The notes beneath the pieces were generated by a model. It was not told the origin of the DNA. It saw only the letters and a program-made list of their open reading frames with translations, and did no database searches. A stretch of 64,000 bases of DNA. Source: Cryptomeria japonica. Lineage: Eukaryota > Streptophyta > Pinopsida > Cupressales > Cupressaceae. The stretch spans positions 142,126,247-142,190,246 of the forward strand of contig NC_081412.1 of assembly GCF_030272615.1 (NCBI RefSeq), read 5' to 3'. Position 1 is the first letter of the stretch. The number at the start of each line of letters is the position of its first letter. Position numbers and translations under genes: made by a program. Positions 22,243-34,075 of the stretch are shown here, one piece after another.

Positions 22243-23200
22243 TGTTGGTATTATGGATATGTTGCATTGGTTTTTTCATTGATGTCAAAACTTATCAACA
22301 CTTATCCTTTTGGAGATCTTTGGTTATGTTCACCAGCAAGACTCAGTGACTTATGCATAGTCACCAGTATCTGGTTCACCAATAGGTTATATTGTTTAGT
22401 GGCACTGAGGATGACTTGTTATCATCTAGAGATCACTTGGTTATGTCGAAGACATGGTTTGGATATTTAGTTTTGGAGATATTGTTATTGGTCTAATCAA
22501 TGAAACATATTTGTTGTTACAGGCAAATGGGTCTAGGTTATGGACTGACAAGCGTTATCTATTCTAGATCAGCACGACATGTTATGGAGATGGTTTAATC
22601 AATCAATATTGTTGTTGAGCCGACATGATATAGGAGATGACATAAGGTATCATAAGGTTGTGATATTCAGTATATGTGAATACAAGCAGAGCTACTCATG
22701 CAAACATCATTTGAAGATTCAAGGAAGTTTTGAAGGAGACAATTAGAGCTTAACCGGTACTAAATCCAGCATTGAAGATGCTACTTTGAGTAGTACATTA
22801 TCATTGGATTTAATCATCCAATTGTAGTCAGTGTGACTCTCATTTTGTGATTGAGCAGTGAACTCTAGGCAGCTAGCCTATCTACATGTGCAAACCTCAT
22901 TTGTATACACATACTATTTGTAGTAGTATCATTTGATTGTGGGTAAGGTTTCCCATCGTGGTTTTTCCCCTTATAGGGTTTCCATGTATAAATCTATGTG
23001 TTATGTGTTGTGGATATTGTTTCTTTTCGGTTTCATGCATTAAGTTTCACCGGTATTGTTATTAATTGTTAATCTGTCTACCGACATTAAGTTTGGTTTA
23101 CCAGTGTTGAGTATAAAGTTTGGTTAAAGTATATTTGGGTTAAAATTAATAGACAACTGATTCACCCCCCCCCCCTCTTAGTTGTCTTTGGGTCCTAATA
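22243..23200 (+). repeat. Element D 3' LTR
   Basis: The LTR begins TGTTGGTATTATGG after the polypurine tract and ends GGTCCTAATA, where the usual terminus would be CTAACA (one C to T change). Its length is 958 bp. It contains a run of 13 C near 23165 followed by CTCTTAG, as in the related LTRs, and the internal block AACCGGTACTAAATCC shared with the solo LTR at 6524. Confidence 0.85.
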
Positions 23201-23209
23201 GAGTTGATG

Positions 23210-24986
23210 AGGCTATGCACAAAGGGAGACAATCACAAGTAAATCGGCATGATGATTTCGATTATGAAGGTGAGGAAGCTCAGTCAAATAATGAACCAGA
23301 AGAAGCATCCAAAAAGGCTCCTAACTGGTATGTGTAGATGAACCACCCGGAAGAGTAGATTTTAGGTAATAAGAGTGATGGTGTGCAAACTAGGAGAAGA
23401 CTTGCCCAGAATGATGAAAAAGTCAACTTCTGCCTCACGACTGAAGTAGAACCTAAAACATTCAATAAGGCCAACAAAAGACAGGAATGGATGGATGCCA
23501 TGGAAGAAGAGTTGCAGAGATTGAGAAGAACAAGACTTGGGAATTAGTCCCTAGATCAGAAGACAAGAACATCATTGGCACCAAATGGGTCTTTCAGAAT
23601 AACATGAATGAAGAAGTTAAAATTGTTAGGCATAAATCTAGACTTGTGTGCAAGGGTTACTCTCAAGTAAAGGGCATTGATTTTGAAGAAATATTTACAC
23701 TAATACATAGATTAGAAGAAATTAGAATATTTCTAGCCTTTTCTGCCTACAAGGGTTATAAAGTATATCAAATGGATGTAAAATCTACCTTCCTCAATAA
23801 AAATTTGGAAGAAGAAGTGTACATGGAGCAACCGAAAGGGTTTCTACTACATGATGGTGAAACCTTTGTGTGTCAGTTGAAGAACGCCCTACATGTTTTA
23901 AAGAAAGTTCCTAGAATATGGTATTAAAGGCTAGATCAATACCTAAAGGAGCAAGGATTCAAAAAGGGGAGTGTTGACAACAATTTATACATCAAGAAAG
24001 ATGGAAACCACATGATCATTGTGGCTATGTATGTAGATGATATTATTTTTGGAGGAAACAAGGACATTGTTTGCAAAGAATTTGCTGATCAGATGCAATT
24101 AGAATTTGATATGTCAATTCTTGGAGAATTGACATACTTCCTTTGATTGTAGATATCACAACATGATAAGGGAACCTTCATCTCACAAACCAAGTATGCA
24201 AAGGATATATTGAAGAAATTTCAAATGGAGGACTGCAAACCGGTAAGTACTCCCATGGTGACTGGAAGCAAATTAAGAAAGAGTGATGAATCACTGGTGG
24301 TGGATCAGACATTGTATAGATCCATGATAGGTAGCTTATTGTATCTTACTGCTTCTAGATTGGATATAGTACAGGTAGTGTGCATGTTGGCTATATTTTA
24401 GGTTGCACCTAAGCAGTCACATATGAATTCCATAAGCAGAATTTTTATGTACTTGCAAGGAACACTCAGTTATGGATTATGGTACCCTAAACAAGGGAAA
24501 TTCCTCTTGGAATCATATACTGATGTTGATTGGGCAGGTTGCATTGATGACCGAAAGAGCACAAGTGGTGGTGCATTCTTCCTAGGTGACCGGTTGGTCT
24601 CATGGCATAGCAAGAAGTAGGATTCAGTCTCCCTATCAACTGTTGAAGCATAATACATTATTGTTGCTACATGCTTCTCTCAGGTGCTTTGGATGAAGAA
24701 AAACCTCAAGGACATACAAGTGGACATCTCTAAACCTATTCCCATCCTATGTGATAATTTAAGTGCCATCAACATATCAAATAATCCGGTGATGCATTCC
24801 AAGACAAAGAATATAGCCATCAAGTATCATTTTCTCAGAGAGAAGGTTGAAGGACAAGAAGTAAATCTGGACTATGTCCCTACAAGAGAACAAGTGGCAT
24901 ACATTTTCACCAAACCATTTCTGGTAAGCACTTTTGAGTACATAAGACCCAAGTTGGGAGTTGTGTCAACCGCCTTATGCACTTAA
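23210..24986 (+). pseudogene. pol: Element E reverse transcriptase and RNase H
   Basis: The linker has QTRRRLAQ and the EPKTF block that precede copia RTs. WELVPR and GTKWVFQNN open the RT. YQMDVKSTFLN (about 23766) carries the first catalytic Asp, and MYVDDIIFGG (about 24028) the other two, so the RT active site is complete. The RNase H part shows VDWAGCIDDRKSTSGG (about 24526), CDNLSAINISNN, MHSKTKNIAIKYHFLRE and YIFTKPF. A 1-nt shift separates the linker frame near 23500 from the RT frame. Further stops lie near 23925, 24146, 24153, 24401, 24620 and 24650. The frame ends at a TAA at 24984-24986. Confidence 0.87.
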
Positions 24987-25204
24987 CTTAGTGAGGAGTT
25001 ATATGGTTCAGGGGGAGTTCATAGCATAATCTATAACTCTTGAACCACATGCTTAACTAATAGAAGATTTCACTAAGGGGGAGATAGGCATGTATCAAAG
25101 GGGGAGTATAAAGTACCCAGACCCTTTGTCATTGTGTCAAAGGGGGAGAAATATACTAGTATGAAGTCTTGTAGTAAGTTGACATCAATGCCAAAAGGGG
25201 AGAT
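24987..25204 (+). other. Element E 3' non-coding region with repeated polypurine tracts
   Basis: Tracts of the form aaagggggag occur near 25016, 25077, 25099, 25140 and 25195. The last (aaaaggggagat) abuts the LTR start. This repeated arrangement is diagnostic of Sireviruses and supports that placement for E. Confidence 0.82.
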
Positions 25205-26869
25205 TGTTGGCTTTATTGGCATTAAGTTGTCATTGATGTCAACTAGTTTGGCATGATCACTAGTGAGTAAGAAGTGGTGACCGATATAGGAGAAGTAAGA
25301 CATAATGATGTTAATCCATATGTATGTAAGAAGATAGAAGGAAAGTTACCAGTACACATGAAATGTGTCATCAACCGGTAAAGCAGGACCACTGGCAAGG
25401 CAAAGCAAGCAAGCAAGAGAAGAACTTAAGGATGTAAATTGGTATACTCATAGAAGGTTAATATTGTTGATAAATGGACTGAGTAGTAGGACCAACATGT
25501 TTGATGGAAGGAAACGTTGATCCATTGATAGAGAAGAGGTTTGTAGGTATGAAGGCCCACTGGTGGAGTTAGGTTATACTAGTAAGGTGATTTGAACCAG
25601 TAGTCAATCTTGGTCACCAAAGAATGTCAAACCAAAATGGAAAACCAAGCAGAGGAGGATGTCGACAAAGATGACAACTGGAAGCTAGGTGGTGATCATG
25701 CATAGGTCAGTGAAGTGTGCATCGACGTAATAGTCAGCAAGCAGGTTGGCTTTTATGAAGAACCTGCAAGTCATGGGATGATGGTAGAAGATTGCTTCTC
25801 GAGGAAGACAATCTGGCAAGTGATTGAACTTATCCTACAAGAAGATCTTATCTTTGTACCAGTTCAATAAAGGAAACATTCAAGCCATTAATGGCGTGTG
25901 ACAAAGAAACACAAAAAAGTGTGGTGCAAACCTCTAGATATAGAAAATGCACATTGGAATGTGAGGTGTTGTTGATGTTGATCGATGACATGGTTATCAT
26001 CTCTCTATAAAAGCAAATCGGATCAAATCCAATTGGGATTGAGTTGGTGAAGGTAAAACCTAACACGACACTGTTTGAATGTTGTTTTGGTGGGAACCCT
26101 AGAAGATAAATATGTGAGCTCGAGATTGAAATAAGTTGATCCTTGATGCAAAGAGTGAGAAATAAGAGAGCCTAAGAAAGGAGAAATATCATCTTCCTTA
26201 GAGTTTATTCTAAGAAAGTTGTAGAGTGAGTTAGCAGGCAAACTAGTGAGAGGGTCTAATCGATAGAAACAGAGTAGCCGGTAAACTGTTGTAGGTCTAA
26301 TAGCTAAGCTAATCGGTGAGGTGTGATTGATCAAGAAGGCATCTGAGAGTGACATAGTGTGGTGTGAGGCCGAGGGAGAAAGAAGAGAGGATAAGAGTAA
26401 TTAGTGAGTGATCAAAGAGAGTAATCTAATAACCAACAGTGTGAGAACCAGTGAAGAAGAGGAGGTTGTTAATCAATAGAAATCTATTGATTAGGTGTTG
26501 TAGAACTCATTTGCAACTAGGTGCTATAACTATTTCAAATTGTATTTCACTATACATCACCGAGTTGGAGCTTGGTGTAGGGGTTGGTGACCTAAATCAT
26601 TGTAATCCATTGTTTCATTGTGAGGATGAATTGGAGTAGTAGACTCCAACAACATTTCTCACTGAGGTTTTTCCCATATTAGGTTTTCCTCGTACATCTG
26701 GTGTTGTGGGTTGTATTTGTATTATTGCCTCTTTTCACATCCACATTTGTCTAACAAGTTTGATTGTTTAGTGCTTAGGGTGATAACCAATATACCAAGG
26801 TTGTTTAAAAGGAAAATAATTTAGGAACCACTAATTCACCCCCCTCTCAGTGGTACATTGTGTTCAACA
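25205..26869 (+). repeat. Element E 3' LTR
   Basis: It begins TGTTGGCTTTATTGG after the last polypurine tract and ends about TGTTCAACA (26869), 1665 bp. It contains CACTGAGGTTTTTCCC near 26660 and AATTCACCCCCCTCTCAG near 26833, both shared with the other copia LTRs here. The right end is inferred from this pattern and could be off by a few bases. The 62-codon frame at 26451 inside it is not called as a gene. Confidence 0.8.
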
Positions 26870-29500
26870 CATAATACAAAATAGAAATCATGTTACAATA
26901 AGTGGAAAATATAGAGTCGATATGTAGAGCATTCACCAAAATAAAGTGCTAAGCCACCATTTGTGGAGAAGTAAGAATTAGTAGAGAAGATATAATAGTG
27001 ATAATGGTAGATAACCTGATCATAAAAGAGCCAATGGGTTTGTTTCCACGTATGATAGAAATGTGGATACACAAAAGACAGTGACTACAGTATGGCCACA
27101 TAACAACCATGGTTAGGGTGCAGCCACTATGATCAAAAGAGAAAAGTCAGTAAAAATGAGTAGTGATATAAGGCCAAGATGCCATGAAAAAGACATAGAT
27201 ACAATGAGCCCTCTAAGTGCACCTTCATAGTAGAAAAAAATAGTTTCAGCCATAGAAAAATTCACAAATGCAGTGCAAAAGCCATCAAGCAAGAGTTTTC
27301 AATGCCATTTCTCCATTAAAAAAAAAGAACAAAAAGGCAAAAATGAAGTAGATCTGAGACATGGTAGACTTACCATGCATTCCTCTGAGAAAGTCTTCCA
27401 CAAATCTATAGTGACAGTGACTCAAAAATACCCTCGAGCTCGAACCCTATCCCCATGGATGTGTTGAGAGTCTTCAGGGAAAAAAGAACCAAAATGAAAA
27501 TAAGATGGAAATAATTTCATCTTTTTCTTTTTGAAGTTAGGGTTCAAAACCCTAAATATGCTCGATAGAAATTAGGGCATTTCTTCTTTTCAATTTAAAA
27601 TCTTTATTCATATAGTGACATGACATTTTTTTTGTAATCCTTTTAAGTGTTTAATGAACACTTATTTGAATTTGATCAAATAAGGTCTCTTGGGGTTTTT
27701 GTAAAAACTCCTTTGCTTTTGAATTATTTCAAGTTTGTAAATCTTTATTTGAGTGATGTGAATCACTTTAAATAAATGATATTTTTGAAATACAAAGTGG
27801 AGGACAAATGTAATAGTCTTGAGAGTTTATTTTTTTTGAAAATTTGTGGAGTAAAATTAGGTGTTTTGTCCACCTAATAAGCAGTTTGACTCTTGTTGGA
27901 GAGCCCGAGTAGTTGAGGTATCAATCAAGGAGAAAAATTAGGCACTTGACTAGTTGATTCTTTCAGTTATGTCCCTAATTTTGAGGGATTTTTAGTTGCA
28001 TTCGACCCCAAGAGATTATCTTCTTTTTGGAAACTCTTTTTGCAATTTAGGAGGAGTTCACTCAGTTAAGAGCCTGATTTTTAGGAAAGGTGACAACATA
28101 TTCATTTTGGAGTGAATTTTGGAAGGCATTTTGTATAGGTCATGCTTTCTCACTTAGATTTCTAGAGTTTTGGAGTTTGTACCTGTTCAATAGCGTAGAT
28201 CTTTTCTCTTGTAACTCATTACTTATGAGTATTTTTATATTTTCATGAGCATCATTCAGATTTTGTAATGAGAAATACTCCTTATTTTCAATAAACAACT
28301 AGTTCCTTCACTTATTTTCTATGTTCTAAATATTGTTGTGAATATTTTTGGATGAATTAGTTGTGATTATTATCAAATAATCCTTCATTTTATCTCTTTT
28401 CCTTCAATGTTCAGTTCATGGTTAAGCATGCTATAGTGCAGATCAGTGATTGAGTTATAATATCTAGTAAATGGAGTTGTGAAAGCTATCTTTGGTTTTC
28501 TTCATACAAATATCAAAAAGATTGAACCTTTAATATGAGGCATTTATGCAAAGTATGCAGTTTTGAGTTGTGAACATTTTTCATTATTGGATTATTGTGA
28601 GTTCCTTGTCATAACAAAGTCATTTTCAGTCATTGGTGGATCACCTTTTTAGCAGTAGTTTAATTTTATACATATCCTTCTTTCCTTTTCCTCAAAAATT
28701 CAATTAAGTTTTAGGTGATCAAATAGGAAGTCTGCCTATAATCCAGAGGTTTTCTCTCATAATAGGATACCCACAGCCTGAGAGTAGTCAAATGTGTCAT
28801 GGGATTGCAAGAAATTTAAGCTTGCATAGAGTGCGAATCCCTGTGACAACAATTATCAATAGTTTCAATTCAAGTGTTATCCACCTATCCATTTTCCTTA
28901 TCAAAATCAGTAGTAGCTAAGAAATATAAAGGGGAACTAGCCCACAATCTGTAGGTTCATGTTCACTATGAGTAACCCATAGGCTCTAAGATGTTCTTAT
29001 GTTTTATGAGATTATTAAGCATCACACTTAGCATTCAGGTGCAAATCCTCTTGACAATAGTCACTTGGCATGAATTTTAACAACATCAATTTAATGTTAA
29101 CATCTATGAGAATACTAGATCAGCAAGGGGACAAATCTTACATTCATAGTAGCCCAATAAGGGTTTGAACGTTCATGGAAATGAAAATAATATCTCTTCA
29201 ACTATAACACTATGCCATCAACAAAATTATTTCATGAAGTTTCACTCTAGAAAATATTAAAGTTACGAGGAGGAAGCTCAAGCATCTTATATGGTTTGAA
29301 AAACACATAACTCTACAATCTTAGAAATCTAACCTAAATGGGTGCTAGTGTTGATGGGTTATTTGATAGAATCATCTTAGTAATGATGATTTTTCTTGCA
29401 ATCTACTCCACCTATCTTTAATCAAGACTTAAATATAAGAAAAAAACCCAATATCCACCTATAGTGTCATAATATTTCTTTAACAACGTTTTTGATATAA
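26870..29500. other. Unassigned AT-rich sequence
   Basis: I find no supported gene. The stretch at 27540-28350 has a block of plant-LTR style: accctaaa words, and a possible polyadenylation region (tttgtaatgag to aataaac) near 28265-28300. I could not find matching termini or a second copy, so it is not called as an LTR. The frame at 27273-27467 has no recognisable feature. Confidence 0.4.
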
Positions 29501-30538
29501 TTGCATACAAAAATGCCCAATCAGGAGAATGTGTTAGACAATACTCTACATGATGAGGTTGAACATGATGTGAGTATATTATTGAGTATCATTGAGGATT
29601 TTTTCTCTAATATTGATAATAACTTTGCACATTTGGAAATAGAGAGTGATGTTGATGATCATAAGGAACATGTGCATGAGCCAGAGTTGGAGGTGGAAGG
29701 AGATCAAAAGATTGGTCTTGTCCATGAGTATGAAGTGGCTAATGTGTGTGAGGTTGCTCCCCAACCGATGCATGATACTATAGCAGAGCCTACATTCCAA
29801 GATAAGGAGCATACCTTGTCTTCAAGCTATCATGAAGACTATTGTGTCATGGAGGACCCCAAGATGGCTCCAAAGTTAAATGATCTTCAAGGAAGCTAAA
29901 ATAGCACCAAAATCAATCCTATTATGCATAAGAGTGAAGAAGACCTAAAAGAGGATTCTTTTTTAGATGATTTGGGAAGTTTTTTGTTCAAATTTGGACA
30001 CTAGGTTGACACCTTCCAAAGAATCAACTAATGAATGCCATGAGGAGGAAGTGGAGGTTATTGTATTTCTAGAAAAGGCAATAATTCTTGAATAGAAAAG
30101 GAATATCCTAGAGGTGCCTATTTTTCATCAGATCTGTAACAAAGGATGAACATTTGTAATCAATTGAATATAAAAGAAATAGTCCACAAAAGGGAGGTCA
30201 ATAGCAATGGCATGAATTTAATTCCTTTAAGGGGATTCTCTATCAGGTATCTAACTCAAACCTACAAGCCACCCCTAGTCATGCTTATCTCTAAGTATGA
30301 AGTTGAGAATCAAGAAGAGAATTTTTTGTTCACCCATCCATCTCATGAAGACAACATTCAAACATGGGTGATCTTCTTTGTTCTCAAGTTTTGGGAGGCA
30401 TTCCAACAACTTGTCAGATTCTTGTCATTTTTCTTTTCTTTGCATATTGACCATAAGCATGAGAAGCATCAAAAGATAGATAGGAAAGGCAACTGCTTTG
30501 ATAAGCTATTCAATGACTTTTTTTCATTCATTTCATGA
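29501..30538 (+). pseudogene. Decayed acidic reading frame of unknown function
   Basis: Two open segments (29501-29899, 132 codons; 30146-30538, 130 codons) lie in the same phase, and the interval between them can be read as protein with a frame change near 30000 and back before 30146. The first part is rich in Asp, Glu and His (for example HKEHVHEPELEVEGDQ), with no domain I recognise. The second part is more hydrophobic near its end. The composition resembles the accessory or linker regions of plant retroelements rather than a host enzyme. It could be part of an undefined element between E and B. Function unknown. Confidence 0.3.
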
Positions 30539-31261
30539 AAATAAATGTACATAATCATATTAGGTGTTCTTTTCTTTCCATTAAGTGCTTGAGCACAAGC
30601 TATTCCTTCCTAGAATGAATTTTTTTATATTTTTTGCAGGTTATAGAGGAAAGCTCCTCTAGTTATTGTAGTCAAGTTTCTATGCCTAAGGGATACATAG
30701 GCATCTATTCATGTGAAATTAGGCTTGCATTCCCTCGGAGTCACCAGAAATGTTGACATTCCATGTCACCATTAAGCCATCAGTTATAACCAACCTAAGA
30801 CTTAAAGAATGACTTAATCTCCTTCTAGATTTGACCCCTAAGGCCTAAAACCCTAAATCCCAAGCCTTCATGCCTTAGTTGGTTGGCTTGGTTCTATTTT
30901 TTAGTTGACTTTCCCAACTGATCAAACCACTTAAAGGTCATAGGTTGGAGCACACAAAACATTCCTTCATTGGCACCATGTCACCTATTATCGATTCGGT
31001 CTTGATGTTTTAAATCTCACCACACATCCATATGGGTGCTATCACATCATTGTATTTATTCTCACATGGTAACGAGTTTATTTATAGGCCTAACTATCAA
31101 ATTTTCCTCCCAGTCCCATGGGAGTCAACAATCAGAACCTGAACAGGCTCATAGGCAAGCAGTTCAATTTTTTTCTCCTAGAGTCCTGCAGAGTTCACAT
31201 GGCAAGGAAGAGGTGGCCTTGTGGTATTGTAGTATGCTTACTAATGAATTGCATAATCTAC
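30539..31261. other. Unassigned sequence left of element B
   Basis: No gene supported. This is the left flank of the B insertion; the right flank continues at 43949. The short frame at 31036-31377 spans the LTR boundary and is not a gene. Confidence 0.45.
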
Positions 31262-31266
31262 ATGGC
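31262..31266. repeat. Target-site duplication ATGGC, left copy of element B
   Basis: ATGGC precedes the 5' LTR; the identical five bases follow the 3' LTR at 43944-43948. Confidence 0.93.
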
Positions 31267-32896
31267 TGTAACATCATAAATTGTATGCACTTGCTAAAGC
31301 AGTACAATTTAACACCTAGTTTAGCACTTGCCTTGGCGCAGTTGCATTTTGCATTTCATTTCCCCTTTAGCACTTAATTAATCAAATTAATTAGGTCTAA
31401 AGGTTCTATTTCATTATTTTCCACATCATTAAGTTGGGCCCTTTCATTAAAGCATGCCCCTTTCATTTTATTCTTCCAATACACTACTTAATCAAAAACC
31501 CTAATTAGGCCCTATTCTGAGCTTGGGGGCTTGATTTCGGGGGTCAAAACATCTCGAAATCACCTATAACTTCGGGATTCTCTCTAAAATCATCATATCT
31601 GACGGCCCTAAAAATTTGGTGAAAAGTTGTCAGGACCGTGGCGCCCGGAGTGCACACAGTCCCAGACATTTTTCCCGAAATTTTAGGAGTGCGATCCAAT
31701 CATAAAATAAAGCTTAACCCCAAGAAATTGGCGGGACATTCAATCTCTAGGTCGGCCAAAAGCTGGAATTAAGACCTAGGGTTTCATACATAAGAGCTCT
31801 CTTTCTTCATATGAAGGGATCCAAATTTTGTTTTGAGAAACATCATATGCAACGAAAGAGCAGATCTTTGAAGACTTCAACAACTTTCAACATCCCTCTA
31901 TCAAGCATTTATCAAATCCATTCATCCATTTAGGGCTTGGAAGACATTGAAGAACAATAGGAGATCACCGACTGAAGATTGGCTTGTACCTCTCCCTTGG
32001 GGGTTGGGTATGATTTCATGTTGTTTTCATGTCTTTGCATAAGCTTCAATATATCATTTATCCATGCTTTAGATCACTTTGCATCTTGATTTAGAGCATT
32101 TACATTATCATTAACAAGCAATTAGGGTTTACTTTCTAGGTTGCTCTAGTTTGCTTACTTGCATTTTAGATCTTGCACACACACAAGGTCTGCACACACG
32201 TTACTTTTTACAATACAACTTGGCTATTCGTGGAGGTGGAAATCACCGAAGCGGGGGTTTGACTAAGGCAAAACCCTATATAGCTGCCCAAACATCCTTT
32301 TCAGATATAAGTGCAGGTTTCAAGACTCGGACGATGCCGCAGGTTACAGATCCGGAAAAAGCAGGTCGAGATAGCACCCCACATCAAATTGTAGAGCAAG
32401 ATACCAGGACAGGGGCGTGGGGCACCCTGGTCCTGCTAGGACAGGGGCGTTGGGTGCCCTGGTCCTCCTGACAGACAGCATTTTGGACAGTTTCTAGAGT
32501 GCAAAAATAGTGGTTTTAGGTGCAGTTTCAGGTGCAGAATCAGGACAGTGGCGCTCGCGCCCCCGTCCCAAACATTTCCACTCAGATTTTGACTCCAGGT
32601 ATGCATTTGCATTCTTGTCTTATCCTTGTACTTACAGCTTTCCCTTGTTTAAGTTCAATTCTGCAATCTTGTTATTAGTTCATACTTGCATTCTAGGGTT
32701 AGGAATTGAACTTGCATAATCTTACCCTTCAATTACAACAAAGGAATAGAAACCCTAATAAGTAGCCCGTGGCTCTCTCTTTCACAAAAAGAAGTAGCCA
32801 ATTGTGTGATACCTCTAGGCTCTTTCATATTCTGTAATGTGTGACAAAAGGTAGGATTAGGGCATGATAACCTAGTCTCGCTTTTTCCCCCACACA
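31267..32896 (+). repeat. Element B 5' LTR
   Basis: It runs from TGTAACATCATAAATTG to TTTTTCCCCCACACA, 1630 bp. It contains two copies of a GC-rich repeat (about 32402-32470) that is present in three copies in the 3' LTR. It is followed after three bases by the primer-binding site. Confidence 0.95.
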
Positions 32897-32899
32897 TTT

Positions 32900-32917
32900 T
32901 GGTGAACCCGACGTGAA
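32900..32917 (+). other. Element B primer-binding site
   Basis: TGGTGAACCCGACGTGAA starts three bases after the LTR end, and TGG would pair with the tRNA CCA end. It is not the initiator Met type used by the copia elements here. I do not assign the tRNA; matching it to the tRNA set of the genome would settle it. Confidence 0.8.
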
Positions 32918-33064
32918 TCTATCATTGTTTCTTCTTACATTGCATTTGTTAGATCTAGATCTAGATCTAGTGTGTTTTCATTTCATTTTTATTAAAAAGA
33001 AAAAAAAAAAAGAGTGTGTTTCTTTGCATTGTGTGTTTAAATTTCATGCAATTTTTATTTCAAA

Positions 33065-34075
33065 ATGTCTGACTTTTATTTGCAAAATGTTCATGCTTAT
33101 GATGATTATTATGAGTATAGCCAAGATGAATTAGATGAAGCTTTAGATGAGTTTTTGAGCCCTAAAGATGCCAAACCTTCATTTTACCAAAAACTCATAA
33201 ACCTTGTTACTATGCCATTTCATTGTGATGAGAAAGATAAGTTGAATGAGTCCTCTCAAGGGTACATTCCTATCAACTCTTCCACTAAATCTAGTAACAT
33301 GGTTGTTTTCAACAATCCCCTCTATGAGGAGATGTCTCCTTTTGAATCAAAAGATAAACCTTTCAATAGATATGATCATGCTTTGTTGGATGATGCTCTT
33401 GATGACTTTGTGGCTTTATCAAAATCTCTAAACAAAAACAAAACTTCTAAATTGGTTAACATGATAAACTTGAATGAGCATAAAAAGCCTCTCTTTGAAG
33501 TCCAAGGTGCTTATCCTTCTCCCACCTTTCAAGGTCCTAAATCACCTCTCCTTACTGTCCAAGGAGGGTATGATCATGATTCCTTTCGTACTCCGAATAA
33601 ACCAATCATCACTGTGCAAGGAAGAAAACCTATAAGTCCTTATAGTTATGCCAAGCAAATAACTAGAGAGAGTTATCATGCGGTTGCCCATACTTATCAT
33701 ACCAGAAATAATAGGCAGCCTAGTCCTCCTCCTGTTATTCCAGTTTCTCTTCCGAATCCTCAACCAATTCTTCCACAAGTTCTTGGAAAGGAATATGATC
33801 TCATAGAACAACTTAAAGCTACCCCTGCTAAGATATCCCTTTGGGATTTGATTCAAACTTCTTTCGCTCATCATGGAATGTTACAAGATGCCTTGAAAGA
33901 TTTGAATGTTCCTCCACCGAATACATCTAGTAATATAGCATCTTTGGTTAACTCTGTGATGAATCCTAAAACTCAAATTGTGTTTACCCAAGATGAGTTG
34001 CCTACTAGTGAAATCCAACATCAATATGATCCCTTGATGATTGTGGTTATCATGAAAGACACTGCTATAAGATGA
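33065..34075 (+). pseudogene. Element B first reading frame, no recognisable Gag domain
   Basis: The 336-codon frame starts 165 nt after the primer-binding site, where gag is expected. The N-terminus is acidic, with two related blocks: DELDEALDEFL (about residue 20) and HALLDDALDDFV (about residue 109). Residues about 142-190 hold three units centred on VQG. A Pro-rich stretch follows. From about residue 246 it aligns in layout with the segment before the A protease (ATPAKISLWDLI compares with TPTQISILELL). I see neither the retrotransposon Gag core nor a zinc knuckle, both clear in A. The frame ends in a TGA at 34073-34075, directly before protease sequence, and looks like an extension of the polyprotein. 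Role unknown. Confidence 0.6.

Larger units (their letters stand above)
19621..23200 (+). mobile_element. Ty1/copia element D (Sirevirus-like), 5' part missing
   Basis: Order: pre-integrase and integrase (19621-20710), a 50-bp scrap of its own LTR type (20713-20762), the C-terminal half of RT and the RNase H (20755-21869), a 3' non-coding region with repeated polypurine tracts and a 3' LTR (22243-23200). The 5' LTR, gag, protease and first half of RT are absent. Repeated gggggag tracts before the 3' LTR are a known Sirevirus trait. Element E coding sequence starts directly after the LTR, so D probably inserted into E. Confidence 0.87.
23201..26869 (+). mobile_element. Ty1/copia element E (Sirevirus-like), 5' part missing
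   Basis: E starts in the integrase-RT linker directly after the D LTR, continues through RT and RNase H to 24986, then a 3' non-coding region with repeated polypurine tracts and a 3' LTR (25205-26869). Everything before the linker is absent from the window. Most likely D inserted here and the left part of E was lost with the left part of D. Confidence 0.85.

Noticed and set aside
32151-32719. Plus-strand frames of 106 and 69 codons in the element B LTR, with a near copy at 43446-43766
   Set aside because: They lie wholly inside the LTRs and differ between copies in frame; no domain.
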